Positions 23,787 through 33,960 of a DNA stretch of 64,000 nucleotides are shown piece by piece. Below the pieces are notes generated by a model. That model saw nothing but the letters and a program-made list of their open reading frames with translations, searched no databases and was not told the origin of the DNA. Position 1 is the first letter of the stretch, and each line of letters starts with the position of its first letter. The stretch is from Margaritispora aquatica (Eukaryota; Ascomycota; Leotiomycetes; Helotiales; Discinellaceae): assembly GCA_007644065.1 (NCBI GenBank), contig VJWN01000004.1:620001-684000 (forward strand). Reading direction: 5' to 3'. The translations under genes were made by a program, and so were the position numbers.

Positions 23787-24950
23787 CTTGATCCGAATTG
23801 AAATTCAGCTTGGAGTTGAGGAACCGAGTTGAAGATGTTTGTTGATGGGTTGAGGAGGGGTACTGGGCTTTCGCTTGACCTTTAAGGAGAAGGGGTGTAA
23901 AAGCAGTAAGTATCTCTTGCTCGATTTATTGCTAGCCATGCATCCAAGTATTGGTTCATGCCGGCCTGCCGTGCCCAGAATCAGAGTTCTTCTGACTTCT
24001 CCTTGTGTCACAAATGAACCTATCAAACCAATATTCACCCTCGTTCAACTTGATACCACCACCGGCAGCTTCGACAGATTGGTCGTTGACCGCGAGATTA
24101 TCAACCCACAAACCACACCAAATCAACCTCATCTACCTGAACTCACGTCTCATTTTGTAAGGCTAAGATCCGTACATGGTATCTTGTGTCGAAAAAAAAT
24201 GCGCCAAGCTCTTACCATCACCTCGTTCTCGCTATCGATGCACGTTCAATCACATTCTTGATCCACTCATAGCCAAAACCTGACTGAGTGTTGCCGAACT
24301 CGCCGAATCCGCAAAGGATCTTATCTTATCAGATCATCTTTCCTTGTTATCTGAACCATCTGATAACCTTGAGTTGACATATGCCAAGGGCTATGGTGGG
24401 GTTGTGGCCTCAATCAACCACTTGCGTTGGCTTTTTCTGTGGAGTGTCGGTCGCCAATTGCTCGGCTGTGTTCACTGGACCGTGTTCGGAACATCTGACA
24501 AGCTGAGGCATTTTTGAATGTTTGGTGATGGGAAATAATCCTGGGAAAGCAAGTTCTTTCTCGGCCAGAGTTTCTGTGTTCGCTCGAGGGATGGTTACGT
24601 CGCACGGGAATGAGTTTCTATATGTCACTTGTTCGGACCCGAGTAGGAACCATGCTTTGAGATACCCAGCGAGAAGTGATCTGGAAGTCTTCAGTTACAT
24701 GGACGTTGAGTGCATTAGCTTGCGGCTGGGATAAATTTCATTCTTGAACTGTCTTCTCTTGGCTAGTAATCTCCGGTCCTGGGTGCCCACATGGTGGAGA
24801 AACATTCGCGCGAGCTTCAGTCGGTGTTAAACTTGTTATAAGACTTGCAGCTGCCAATTATTTCTTATCTCATCAGCTTCTCATTACACTCTCTGGCTTT
24901 TGTCCTCCAGTCACTTCTGCACCACACTCGCTCAGTTCTGTATTCTCACA
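23787..24950. other. Divergent promoter region
   Basis: Lies between two divergently transcribed surface-protein genes (BIM1-like to the left, GPI protein to the right). No gene supported inside; short overlapping frames at 24410-24734 look like chance. Confidence 0.45.
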
Positions 24951-25733
24951 ATGATTGGAACTCGATATCTCCTGGCCTTGGCCACTGTTTTCAGAATCGC
25001 ACATGCAACAGCTGTGCCCGAAGCCGAGGATTGGCATACCACTATGCTCAAGAGACAAGCTCCTGGTACTCCAGCTTACGCTTGTCACTCTGCTTGTGGT
25101 ATGAATTTACCAACTTACATTAAAGAGCTCTCGCTGATATTTCCCAGGAACGGCCATCACCCTAAGCCGTGGCACTTCTCCATGCACCGATGCAACATTC
25201 CTTGCAGACTACGCAGAATGTCTCGCCTGCTCTGGCCCCGATAACATTAATATCTGGAGATATTACGGCACCACCCTTTCAGCTGCGGGTACACTGTGTG
25301 GTTTGTCCACCACACCAATATCGGGCGCAGCCAGCTCGTCTGCACCAGTCCCAGTCGCCCAGACTACCTCTAGCGTAGTCGCTACGCCCGTAGTATCAAC
25401 TCCTGTTCTCCAACAGAGCACCATATTGAGTGCGGTCGAAACATCAGTCTATTCTACCCCAGTGGTATCTTCTACTCTCCCAGAAGCCACGAGCTCAGAC
25501 ACGATCGCTACGTCTATATTCTCAAGCTCTCTCGCCTCTGTAACTGGAAGCCCTACTAGCAGCGCCAGAAATTCTACCGTACGTGATGAGCACATCCTTT
25601 TTCCAAAAGCAATAGCTAACCACTATTATAGAGTACGACCATCCCGTTCACAGGCGCAGCCAACTCAATGCAAAGCAAGGTTGCTGGTGCATTTGCTGTC
25701 GTTGGTGCTGCTGTCTTTGCTGTTATTTTGTGA
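24951..25733 (+). CDS. GPI-anchored Cys-containing surface protein
   Basis: Three exons: 24951-25098, 25148-25578, 25632-25733, with introns of 49 and 53 nt. They give 226 residues in frame. A signal peptide (MIGTRYLLALATVFRIAHA) is followed by a six-Cys domain (YACHSACG...SPCTD...YAECLACSG...LCGLS, ~47-108). A Ser/Thr/Val-rich stalk (~110-195) leads to a typical GPI signal: TGAANSMQSKVAGAFAVVGA and a hydrophobic end at the stop codon. The last exon carries only the GPI signal, so missing the second intron would lose it. The C..CG...C...YxxCLxC...C arrangement with WxYYG is common among ascomycete GPI proteins of unknown role. Confidence 0.88.
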
Positions 25734-26328
25734 GCAATTACTTTCAAGCCGGAATATGTATATTGTATCTAGATATCTGAAAGTGGAGACTGGATTGAGG
25801 ACGAAGGCTTGTTAGTTTGATATGGAGAACGTATGATCATGGATGGAAACAATAGTGTATAATGTAAGAGAATTTGATGTCGAGAAATGAATGTTCCAAT
25901 GTATGACTATGATGTAGCAGATTGTGGGTATCAATTTTGACCATAAAGCGAAGGTGGAGTAGAATAAGTTCTTTCGGAATTCGGAGACTGCAGGCTCAAT
26001 ACACCAATGTGCAGACTCGAGACGATATTTGCAATCGGAGAGGAAGTTCACAGTGGTGACATAAGGTACCTTCCTACCCAACCTGGAACCTGTCGGCAGT
26101 TATGTGATCATCCGTCAACCTTCCGGGTCTCATTGATTTCAATTCCATTTCACACAAGCTTCTCATCCAACGACCCCAATTATCACGACAATATCTACAC
26201 CCTAAGTTTACAGATACCTATTTACATTATCAATTTGTTAGACTGAGGAGGAAGAAGGAGAAGAATAGGGGAAGCATTCGCATGCGTATCACATCACTCG
26301 GCGCAGGGTTGTGGAATTTGGTTTAAAA
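25734..26328. other. Intergenic region
   Basis: 3' flank of the GPI-protein gene and 5' flank of the broken helicase-leader copy; nothing else seen. Confidence 0.4.
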
Positions 26329-27188
26329 ATGGAGTGTACTCCACCAGCAGAGATCGCCTCGAGCTTTCTCTGAACCAACTCCTCCATAGTGGCATTATCT
26401 AATGATACCAATGTAAGATGCTGATTTCCTATTATTGATAAATACTAACTAAGCTATAGGTCTCCAATGAGAAGTCTGGAATCGCCTCTAGCTTTTCCCA
26501 AATCAGCTCTCCACTCTCCATCCCAACCCAAGAATATTCTAGCAATAGTGCTCAAAGTAGTCAGATAGAATCTGAACATTTAGCCTCCATACCAAAAGAC
26601 ATCAGTGACGAACTCGTTGACGTGTCTGCAGATGATTCTGGCATTCTTGATACTAATAAAAGGTACCTTGTGTTCTATTCTGTTCTACTTCTATTTACTG
26701 ACTGTCCTACTAGCCTCAAAGAATTTCGTTTGTTTTCTAAACTCCCATTTGAGTCGCACATTCCTCTTGCTGCTGGCTCGAGGCAAACCAAATTTATTTC
26801 CTCTACCGAAAGTGTAAACGCTTTCGCATTTCCCACCGATACTTCAACCGTAGGCGCGAGCAATTTTTTAACCTCTCATATTTCTGGATCCAATCGCCGT
26901 TCATGGAGTTCAGCAGCTGCGAAATCTCGAAGCAACACCCTGTCCGACGCAATGCTCGATCAGCCTGTTCCGACCCACGATTTTGAAAATTTTGATCTTG
27001 GCGCACATAAGAATCAAAAGATCGGCATGTCAAGCTCAAGCTCCAATGCTCGAGGCTACAACCACTTGCGCAAGAGGGCTAAAGCTTCCTCCACCTTACC
27101 TGATCATATCAAGCCTGGTAATTCTGCTAATATTCGTATGGAGACAAAGGAAAATCGAGAACTTCTACAACGACACACCCCGCGGTGA
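26329..27188 (+). pseudogene. Broken partial copy of the helicase N-terminal leader
   Basis: Starts with ATG at 26329 (MECTPPAEIASSF) and meets an in-frame TGA at 26371-26373. Two well-formed introns follow: 26413-26459 (GTAAGA ... TACTAAC ... TATAG) and 26663-26713. The downstream exon runs to 27188. Its text parallels the sequence just upstream of and inside the 1403-residue helicase: SSAAAKSRSNTLSDAMLDQP against SVAAASGNNIPYATLFDQA, DFENFDL against AFDNLNL, and KIGMSSSSS against KISMSGSSS. The shared motif FYNDTPRG sits in the +1 frame at 27163-27186, so a frameshift precedes it. After this motif the similarity stops. One stop plus one frameshift suggests a decayed truncated paralogue, though the good introns hint it was once transcribed. 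Confidence 0.65.
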
Positions 27189-29016
27189 GCTTCATCTTCC
27201 ACAACCCGCTTGCCTCGTTATTCTTGTGTGGTGTGTCGAAGGAGCTTTAATTCCCGCCAAGCTAAAAAAGAGGGGTACTTGCATATCTGGGGTCGAAATA
27301 AGGTTCGTGCTGTTGTAGAGAGAGGGGGGGTGTTCTGGCTTCCCGCCATGTGGGTGCCAAGGGCCACCTGCTTTGTTCCAACCACTTCAAACTTGCTCGC
27401 ATGTGCCCTTTGCTCGTTCCTGTAGTGTTGTCGTATGGAGAATGCTCTATGATTCTGCTGGGTCTTGTCAGTATGCTGCAGCAGCACCCAGTTGCCTGGC
27501 GTCACTTATCTGTCAACAGCAGAGCTGCGCCTCTGCTTGAAAGGCAAGTAAATATCTTCCGTTCTTTATACCTATGCGATATACTTGCTACTTTGCCGGG
27601 TTTCGGTGTTGACATTAAGACAGATATCCCGAATTTGTAGGCCGCAAAGGCAGATGTTGGCTTTATGTTGTGAAGTCCTTTTGTGTATAGTGCATGACGC
27701 TTGGATCGTGAAAGGAGTTGTAGCATTCGGATACGTTGATTATTTGCGAGAGATTGATTCTAGAAGGCATGGCTTTGAATTAGTTGTGTGCCTTTAGGAG
27801 ATCGCGTCATGCAGCCAAGCACTTACACTCTTTGAAAGTATCTATGCTTGTGTAAGATCTTGCATATAAATGGGACATACCCACCATATAGTTGCTCTCT
27901 ACCCAGAAAGTCACATAAATTCAGTGTGAAATCGTCAAACAATTGTCCAAATTCCTCGACCAGCTCTTCTGACTCAGTCGACTCCCAGTACCGACCGTCC
28001 CCCAAACCCAATAACCATTGCCCGAAACAAGCGACAACGCGATATTTGGTGAGGCACCGAGCTAAGGTAAGGCTAGCCGCGCTAGCGTACTAGCGCAGTT
28101 TCGAGCTTTTGGCAGCACCACAACAATCTGAGCTCCAACTTTTTTTCCCCTTTTTTTCTCTCCAAGACCAAACTTACGAATTTGGGTACGTATGCCACAA
28201 CTTTCTACTTTCCCTTCCACTGCACATACACCTCTTCTATTGTATCTATTCCGCTCCTTTACATACACTTTGATTGTTGTTTTGGATTTTTTGATGGCGC
28301 GAGTTCGAGGTTCAAGTTTGCGCAGATCTGGTCGGTCGCGAATCGTTTTCTGCAAAGTCGCAGATTTCGTAACCACAATCCAACACGCCAAGATCACTGC
28401 ATTACCCTTATACAATTAGCACATGTTATTGCTTTCTTCATGGCGAATGCTCTGGTACGAGTCTGGTTTTTTTATTCTTTCTCTTTGGTTATGGCAAAAG
28501 TTGGCGCCTGAGGCACTATTTACTTTTTTACTCGCTTAGCCTTGCAAGATGCTAGGCTCGCTAATTTTCAATGATGAATGACATCTTTGTTGGGATATAG
28601 TTTGGTTGGGTCTTTTTATTTCATTTCCTGTAGTTTTTAATGTAGCGAGAGAAAGTAATTCTCTGTCTTCCCTTGTTTGTGTCAAGGTGGATGGCCTTTC
28701 ACAATGTATCGGTTGGCTCAATGTTCAAACTTGTCACGATAAGTTGGGATCGAGGCGACTTGGATGTCTTGTTCTTTTTAATTCCATACTTCTCATCTAC
28801 TTGTATCTTTCATTGCTACACGGTGGTCACTAGGTTGACTACTTTTTTAGACATACATCTATGCTGGCTGTTCAAGTGTCATCTAACATTAGGTATATTA
28901 TTTATTCTCAGTTTATATTTCATTTGGTTTTTCCTTCGGATGTCCTCACCATGTCCCAATCACAATATTGTTAGGATATCTGGCTAATCAATGGTGTCAT
29001 GCAGCAAATTACATAG
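27189..29016. other. Region between broken copy and helicase leader
   Basis: No intact gene. A short frame near 27208-27300 (YSCVVCRRSF...HIWG) recalls half of a C2H2 finger but is not completed. T/C-rich tracts and a GC-rich perfect inverted repeat lie at 28079-28096. 28100-29016 is AT-rich and may be promoter for the RGG frame. Confidence 0.4.
28079..28096. repeat. Perfect 7-bp inverted repeat with 4-bp loop
   Basis: GCGCTAG-CGTA-CTAGCGC, preceded immediately by a further GCTAGCC. A compact GC palindrome in otherwise AT-rich DNA upstream of the RGG frame. Confidence 0.8.
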
Positions 29017-29286
29017 ATGAACGAACCACCAGGTCATAATAATGGCCCAGGAAACGGGGGCGGGGGCGGGGGCGGGGGCGGGGGAGGAAACTTTCGGGGT
29101 GGCCGGGGTGGTGGCCGGGGAGGTGATCGTGGTGGTGGTGTTGGCTTCGCCTCGAGCTTAGCCCAAAACAACCCTGGACGTGGCGGTCGTGGTGTTCGTG
29201 GTCGGGGAGGACCAAATACAATTGGTGGTGTTCACACCACAGGCTTCGCCTCGAGCGTAGCCCAAATCAATTCTTCTCTCGAATAA
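29017..29286 (+). CDS. RGG/glycine-rich frame with FASS repeats (helicase leader or uORF)
   Basis: Opens with MNEPPGHNNGPGNG and a glycine run coded by the (GGGGGC)n tract. An RGG box (GRGGGRGGDRGGG) and two copies of GFASS(L/V)AQ follow, and it ends at TAA 29284-29286. RGG boxes bind RNA and G-quadruplexes. The frame is +1 relative to the helicase. In the helicase frame, homologous-looking text (SNNTSVSFLTSQPAES, then TGA 29327-29329, then THSSVDLDIIRALGLY) continues without further stops to the helicase ATG. I found no canonical intron that joins the two frames cleanly. It is therefore either a separate small ORF/uORF, a leader broken by one frameshift and one stop, or a recoded N-terminus. 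FASS repeats also occur in the broken upstream copy. Confidence 0.5.
   Translation: MNEPPGHNNGPGNGGGGGGGGGGGNFRGGRGGGRGGDRGGGVGFASSLAQNNPGRGGRGVRGRGGPNTIGGVHTTGFASSVAQINSSLE
29056..29084 (+). repeat. (GGGGGC)n hexanucleotide tract, G-quadruplex-forming
   Basis: Five runs of five G separated by single C, on the coding strand 39 nt after the ATG of the RGG frame. It meets the usual G-quadruplex pattern (four or more G-runs with 1-nt loops). Confidence 0.9.
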
Positions 29287-29629
29287 TACTTCGGTATCAT
29301 TCCTAACCTCTCAGCCCGCTGAAAGTTGAACTCATAGCTCTGTTGACCTGGATATCATTCGGGCACTAGGACTATATACTACTCCCGCCTCTGGCTCGAG
29401 TAGTACCCCGGCTGACAATGCAAACCAAACTGCATCAGCAAACGCAGCTCCCGCCTCCGGCTCGAGCCAAACCAATCAACCCAACCGCCCGACATACAGT
29501 TCAGTAGCAGCTGCATCTGGAAACAATATTCCGTATGCTACTCTGTTCGACCAGGCTGTTCCCAGCAACGCTTTCGACAACCTAAATCTTGAGGGCAATG
29601 ATGGCATTGAGATCGGAAGACATGCAAAT

Positions 29630-32600
29630 ATGTCTAATAACAAGCACGGAGGTTCCGAGAAGATCAGCATGTCAGGCTCGAGCTCTGCGTTCGGACATCA
29701 GAATAAGCGAGCTAGAACCGACCAGTCCGCTTACAATAACGGCGCCCTCGACGATGTCCGTCAGTCCGCAGAAAAGATAGTGGAGAGCTTCTATAACGAT
29801 ACACCCCGTGGTGCGGATTTCCCCGGTGGAACAGGCGTTAACAAGCTCAATGAGCCCAAGAAGTCGATATTGGTTTACCAGGGAACCAACAGAATTGGCA
29901 ATAGACAATTGAGAGTAGAAGAGGATGTTCGTGTCAAGTATGGTTTGGAAAGCCAGAATCCTTCGCTTATTGTGTCCACTGCCGAGAAGGAGGAGAATGG
30001 AAAATTCAAAAAGCTGGCCATCTATCGGGAAAATATCTCGCCTTTCCATATCGAACAGGGATCAGACAGTCCTCGACACCTCGTTTCTCGTGTAAACATG
30101 GGTAATACTCAAATCACAGCCGAGAATATCCGAACATGTCTACAAGGCAAGGATTACAGAATCACTATCGAAGAAGCCACTAGTATATTCAATGCGGTGA
30201 CCAGAGCTCCTCGTGATGCCAACGGCAATATGTTTGGTATCGATTTTATATTCCTGGTTCTTCGGAGAAATACTGATATCTTCTCCAATACTGTCTTGGC
30301 TTCTCAACTGAATCAGATGTCCTTGCAGGGTCCAATCAAGATGGTGTTTTTGCGGGCTATGAATAAGCCAAGCAGAGTCCTTGATGGACATTGGGATGAG
30401 TTACTCGCAATAAACACCAACTCTCCATTCCAAGTCTATACAGAGGACTGCGATACAGGTGTGAGGGCGAAATACCTAGAGACACTTAATAAGGTCCTAG
30501 ATTCCGAGCGTAGACTGCCATTCCCTTCTTGGATGGAGTCTACCAGGGGCAAGAACGCAGAAGGCAAGACTGTTTGGGTGAGCAATGAGAAGAAGAACGT
30601 ATTCGATTCTCTTGCTGGCTACATGCACCCAATGTCCATTTCCATTCTTCGCGACGCTTTTCACAACCACAAATACAACACGGTTTTGTACACCAACAAG
30701 AAGTGTCATGTCGCAACTGTTAAAAAGATATTAGCCGACAATACCATTGAGCTTTCCGTTGAGGTCACCGACTGGACAGTACAGAATTACGCTCTACCAG
30801 CAGAACGTATGAGTATTTCAATCTGGGGAACAGCTGACAATGACCGTACTGCCGATGAGCCCGTCACGGAGGAGCGTGCAACTAATGGCATGGAGAATGA
30901 TGCAAGCCAGTCAAATACACAGGAGACATTTGAGCTGCCTCATCGCCCAAAGGCCTCGGTGTCAATGGAAGAAGAAATGACAGGAAACGGCGCAGAAGAA
31001 GCAGACACTCCTGTTGTAGCAGATACTGAAGTTGCGGCGGATACCTGGATTGCAACTCAAATCGAGCATACGGCAAACGATACAGGTGCATTCTCAATTA
31101 CGATCAAGATTGCAGACGACCAGTTCCACCATTTTGGGCCGGTTGGCACTAGAGTCAATGTGGGCATCAAATCAATGTACAGTGTTCTGTCTAGCAAGCG
31201 ACAACTGCAAGCCGTGGCCTTCATCTCAAGGAGAAATATTCGCAAGGGTACACCAGAACACGACATTCAACAATTTATTCTCGGCCGATCAAACAAGTCA
31301 TCACAACAGCCGTTGATGGAACAAGCCAAGAGCGAATTCCGCCGTAATCTCGCTCGAATGTACGTCCAGACCATCGAAGTGAACAATGGCCAGCGGGTCG
31401 CCATCTTCCGTACATTCCTGGGACATGAAGTTGGAATCATGGTCCGAGGTCCTCCAGGTACGGGTAAGAGTGTTACAAATAGTGCCATTGGAACCACCTG
31501 TGGCTTATTGGGGTTCAACTGTCTCCTTTCCGCGTCGACCAACGGTGCCGCTCAATCGCTTTTGGAAAAGAGCATCCGACAATACGAGCGAATTCAGGAG
31601 ACTACATGGGGCAAGAAGACCAATGTGGGTAGGATGTACGATGTGATCTACTTCCCTAGTATCATCGTTACTCGTCATAGGCTTCTGACCACCCCGGATG
31701 AGGCGGACGAGGACAGGAACTTGAGGTACCACCATGCTACTCATATTGAGAATCTCATCCTGCGTGACGCAGGCAATCTCCAGGTCGAAACCAAGAATAA
31801 AGTGGAACTGAAGGCCCGTCAATGGCTTTCCCAGAGAGCTGCCGTCAAGAATGGAACACCGGTTCCAGCAGACGAAGTACAACAGTTCATCACCGTCCTG
31901 ATGGATGCTGCCAAGCGAGTCTTTACCAAGAATCCAAGACCATTTGTGGTTGTCTCGACTTGCAACAACTCTGCTCAACTCAAAGACTGGAGAGTCAAGG
32001 TTAAGCTGGTAACTATTGATGAAATTGCCTTCAATCCTGAGGTGGATTCTATCATCCCAATCACCTTGGGACCCGACCGGATCGTTGGCACTGGAGATAC
32101 CGAACAGCTTGGTCCACAGGCTCACTCAAGGAACGAGAACGAGTACTATGAGCAACTCACGACCGACTTGTATTCACGCCTTGTAAAGGTATACACTGGT
32201 GACGAGGGAACATTGGAGACAAGACTGACCGTCAATTATCGGATGCATCCTCGCATCTGCCGATTGCCTGCTATGTTAGCATACGACTGGCTTGGTTGTG
32301 CTGAGAACACCAAAGAGGAAAAGCCTTGCTACCTTGCCATGAAGGCATTCTGGGAATCCAAGTATATGAAGGTCTACAGAGATGCTCGCCAGCCACGCCA
32401 GGACGGTATTACAGAAGTGGGTGATTGTCGTCGTCTTGCATTCGATTGCGGACCCCACTTCTCAGCACCAAGTGGTACTGATACATCTTTGCGTAACTTT
32501 GGCACAATCAACACGATTGCATCGGTTTTCAAGTTGATTGAGCTTTACAACAAGGATGCAGAACTGCCAATTGATCCTAAGTGGATTCTGTCTGGTACTC

Positions 32601-33841
32601 CTTACAAGGGTCAGCACGCATTGTTGATGAACCAGGTGGGCATCCAAATGACTGCTGAGGAGTTCGTGAAGAAGACTAGATCCGGTACATGGGACAAGCT
32701 TCAAGGAGACGAAAACAATTGGATGTTCTTGGAGATTACAAATGCCAATGAGCATATGCCTTGCAGGATTGGATTTTTGTCTGATTTCCGTCGTGGCGTT
32801 GTTGCTCTCACCAGAGCTCAAGAAGGCTTATGGCTTTTCGGTTCTTTCACTCATCTATTCCAGGGTATGTGTATGTGGGAATGCGATAACAGAGAGCGTA
32901 CCAGCAAGAACTGGGCATTGCTCTTCACAGATATCATTCGCAAAGGAGACTTAGTGACATTCTTCAGTCCTAATAAGAACCTTCCTGCGAACAAGCAAGA
33001 AGCTACACTCCCTCCCGCATACTGGACAATGGAGAATGCAAAGATGACCAAGGAGGAATGCGAATTTGCGCCCGATACTAAGGCTGCCCTTATGTGGTCA
33101 CAGATATCAAGGAACAACATCGGTTTCGCAAACAAGGCAGCTTTGGATAGACTGGTGGCACTTCTCAAGCAATATGAAAATGTCTACGATGAAATGGAAG
33201 AAGAATATCAACTAAGCCATGCCATTGATGAGGCTAATAGAGCCGAGGAACTTCGCCTGGCAGAGGAAGATGCAGCCAAGCTAGCCGAACAGCAGGCAGA
33301 AGAAAAGCGACTCGCCAAGGAAGCTGCTAGGGCACAACCCAGCACGAGCCGAGCATCCACCAATCCTTTCGAGCATCTATCGAAAGAGGGCAATCCAACA
33401 GGAGAACAGGCTGATGTTGATATGGATGACGATGCCGGAAATGAGAGTTCTGCGGGTGGTCAGTCGTCAACGACCGTCAACGATGAGGATGGACCTGATC
33501 CAGCAGTACAAGGCGAGGCATCCGAAGAACCATTGTTTGGAGGCGATGAAGGACTCGAGCCTGGAAATGAGGGACTTCTAGATCACTATGAACCTGGAAC
33601 TGTCAACCATGAGGACCCGTATGCCAACAAGGGATGGCAAAAGTCTATGCCAATGGGAAAGAATCACAAAAAGAATGTGAGAGTCAGAGAGAAGAAGAAG
33701 ATGCAGAGGGAGCTGGAGAAGGCCAACAACACCAATTCCAACACTGATGGAATGGACTTGGATACCAATGCCACTCCAACTATGCCTAACCCAAAGCATG
33801 TACATATGGAAGATGACATGGAAATGGACGCTGGCCTATAA
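29630..33841 (+). CDS. Large UPF1-like SF1 helicase with uncharacterised N-terminal region
   Basis: Uninterrupted frame of 1403 residues. SF1 motifs are in order: Walker A GPPGTGKS (607-614), DEIA for motif II (797-800), GDTEQLGP motif III (822-829), NYRMHP motif IV (869-874) and VALTRA motif VI (1058-1063). This matches the AAA_11/AAA_12 arrangement of UPF1/SMUBP2-type helicases that unwind RNA or DNA. Residues 1-~560 have no domain I can name. They begin with a Ser-rich basic part and the motif FYNDTPRGADF, then a compact-looking region, and an acidic linker (~410-480) before the core. The C-terminus has a long Glu/Ala/Arg coiled-coil-like helix (~1180-1235), then an acidic disordered tail with a Lys-rich patch. 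The frame is open upstream of ATG 29630 to 29330 with similar text in the broken copy, so the true N-terminus may be longer. No introns, unlike its neighbours. Confidence 0.85.
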   Translation: MSNNKHGGSEKISMSGSSSAFGHQNKRARTDQSAYNNGALDDVRQSAEKIVESFYNDTPRGADFPGGTGVNKLNEPKKSILVYQGTNRIGNRQLRVEEDVRVKYGLESQNPSLIVSTAEKEENGKFKKLAIYRENISPFHIEQGSDSPRHLVSRVNMGNTQITAENIRTCLQGKDYRITIEEATSIFNAVTRAPRDANGNMFGIDFIFLVLRRNTDIFSNTVLASQLNQMSLQGPIKMVFLRAMNKPSRVLDGHWDELLAINTNSPFQVYTEDCDTGVRAKYLETLNKVLDSERRLPFPSWMESTRGKNAEGKTVWVSNEKKNVFDSLAGYMHPMSISILRDAFHNHKYNTVLYTNKKCHVATVKKILADNTIELSVEVTDWTVQNYALPAERMSISIWGTADNDRTADEPVTEERATNGMENDASQSNTQETFELPHRPKASVSMEEEMTGNGAEEADTPVVADTEVAADTWIATQIEHTANDTGAFSITIKIADDQFHHFGPVGTRVNVGIKSMYSVLSSKRQLQAVAFISRRNIRKGTPEHDIQQFILGRSNKSSQQPLMEQAKSEFRRNLARMYVQTIEVNNGQRVAIFRTFLGHEVGIMVRGPPGTGKSVTNSAIGTTCGLLGFNCLLSASTNGAAQSLLEKSIRQYERIQETTWGKKTNVGRMYDVIYFPSIIVTRHRLLTTPDEADEDRNLRYHHATHIENLILRDAGNLQVETKNKVELKARQWLSQRAAVKNGTPVPADEVQQFITVLMDAAKRVFTKNPRPFVVVSTCNNSAQLKDWRVKVKLVTIDEIAFNPEVDSIIPITLGPDRIVGTGDTEQLGPQAHSRNENEYYEQLTTDLYSRLVKVYTGDEGTLETRLTVNYRMHPRICRLPAMLAYDWLGCAENTKEEKPCYLAMKAFWESKYMKVYRDARQPRQDGITEVGDCRRLAFDCGPHFSAPSGTDTSLRNFGTINTIASVFKLIELYNKDAELPIDPKWILSGTPYKGQHALLMNQVGIQMTAEEFVKKTRSGTWDKLQGDENNWMFLEITNANEHMPCRIGFLSDFRRGVVALTRAQEGLWLFGSFTHLFQGMCMWECDNRERTSKNWALLFTDIIRKGDLVTFFSPNKNLPANKQEATLPPAYWTMENAKMTKEECEFAPDTKAALMWSQISRNNIGFANKAALDRLVALLKQYENVYDEMEEEYQLSHAIDEANRAEELRLAEEDAAKLAEQQAEEKRLAKEAARAQPSTSRASTNPFEHLSKEGNPTGEQADVDMDDDAGNESSAGGQSSTTVNDEDGPDPAVQGEASEEPLFGGDEGLEPGNEGLLDHYEPGTVNHEDPYANKGWQKSMPMGKNHKKNVRVREKKKMQRELEKANNTNSNTDGMDLDTNATPTMPNPKHVHMEDDMEMDAGL

Positions 33842-33960
33842 GGATATAGGCCAGATTCATAACTTAAATCTTAGATAGCTAATGTATTGCATTTTCAAAT
33901 CCATTTTTTCTTAACATGAACTTTGACAAATGAATATTCTCCTTGTGATATGATTGATAG

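Noticed and set aside
24410..24734. Short frames between the BIM1-like and GPI-protein genes
   Set aside because: Overlap in several frames without coding character; the interval is better explained as a divergent promoter.
27208..27425. C2H2-like zinc finger frame after the broken helicase copy
   Set aside because: One Cys pair and one His only; the finger is not completed and the frame is not linked to an exon.
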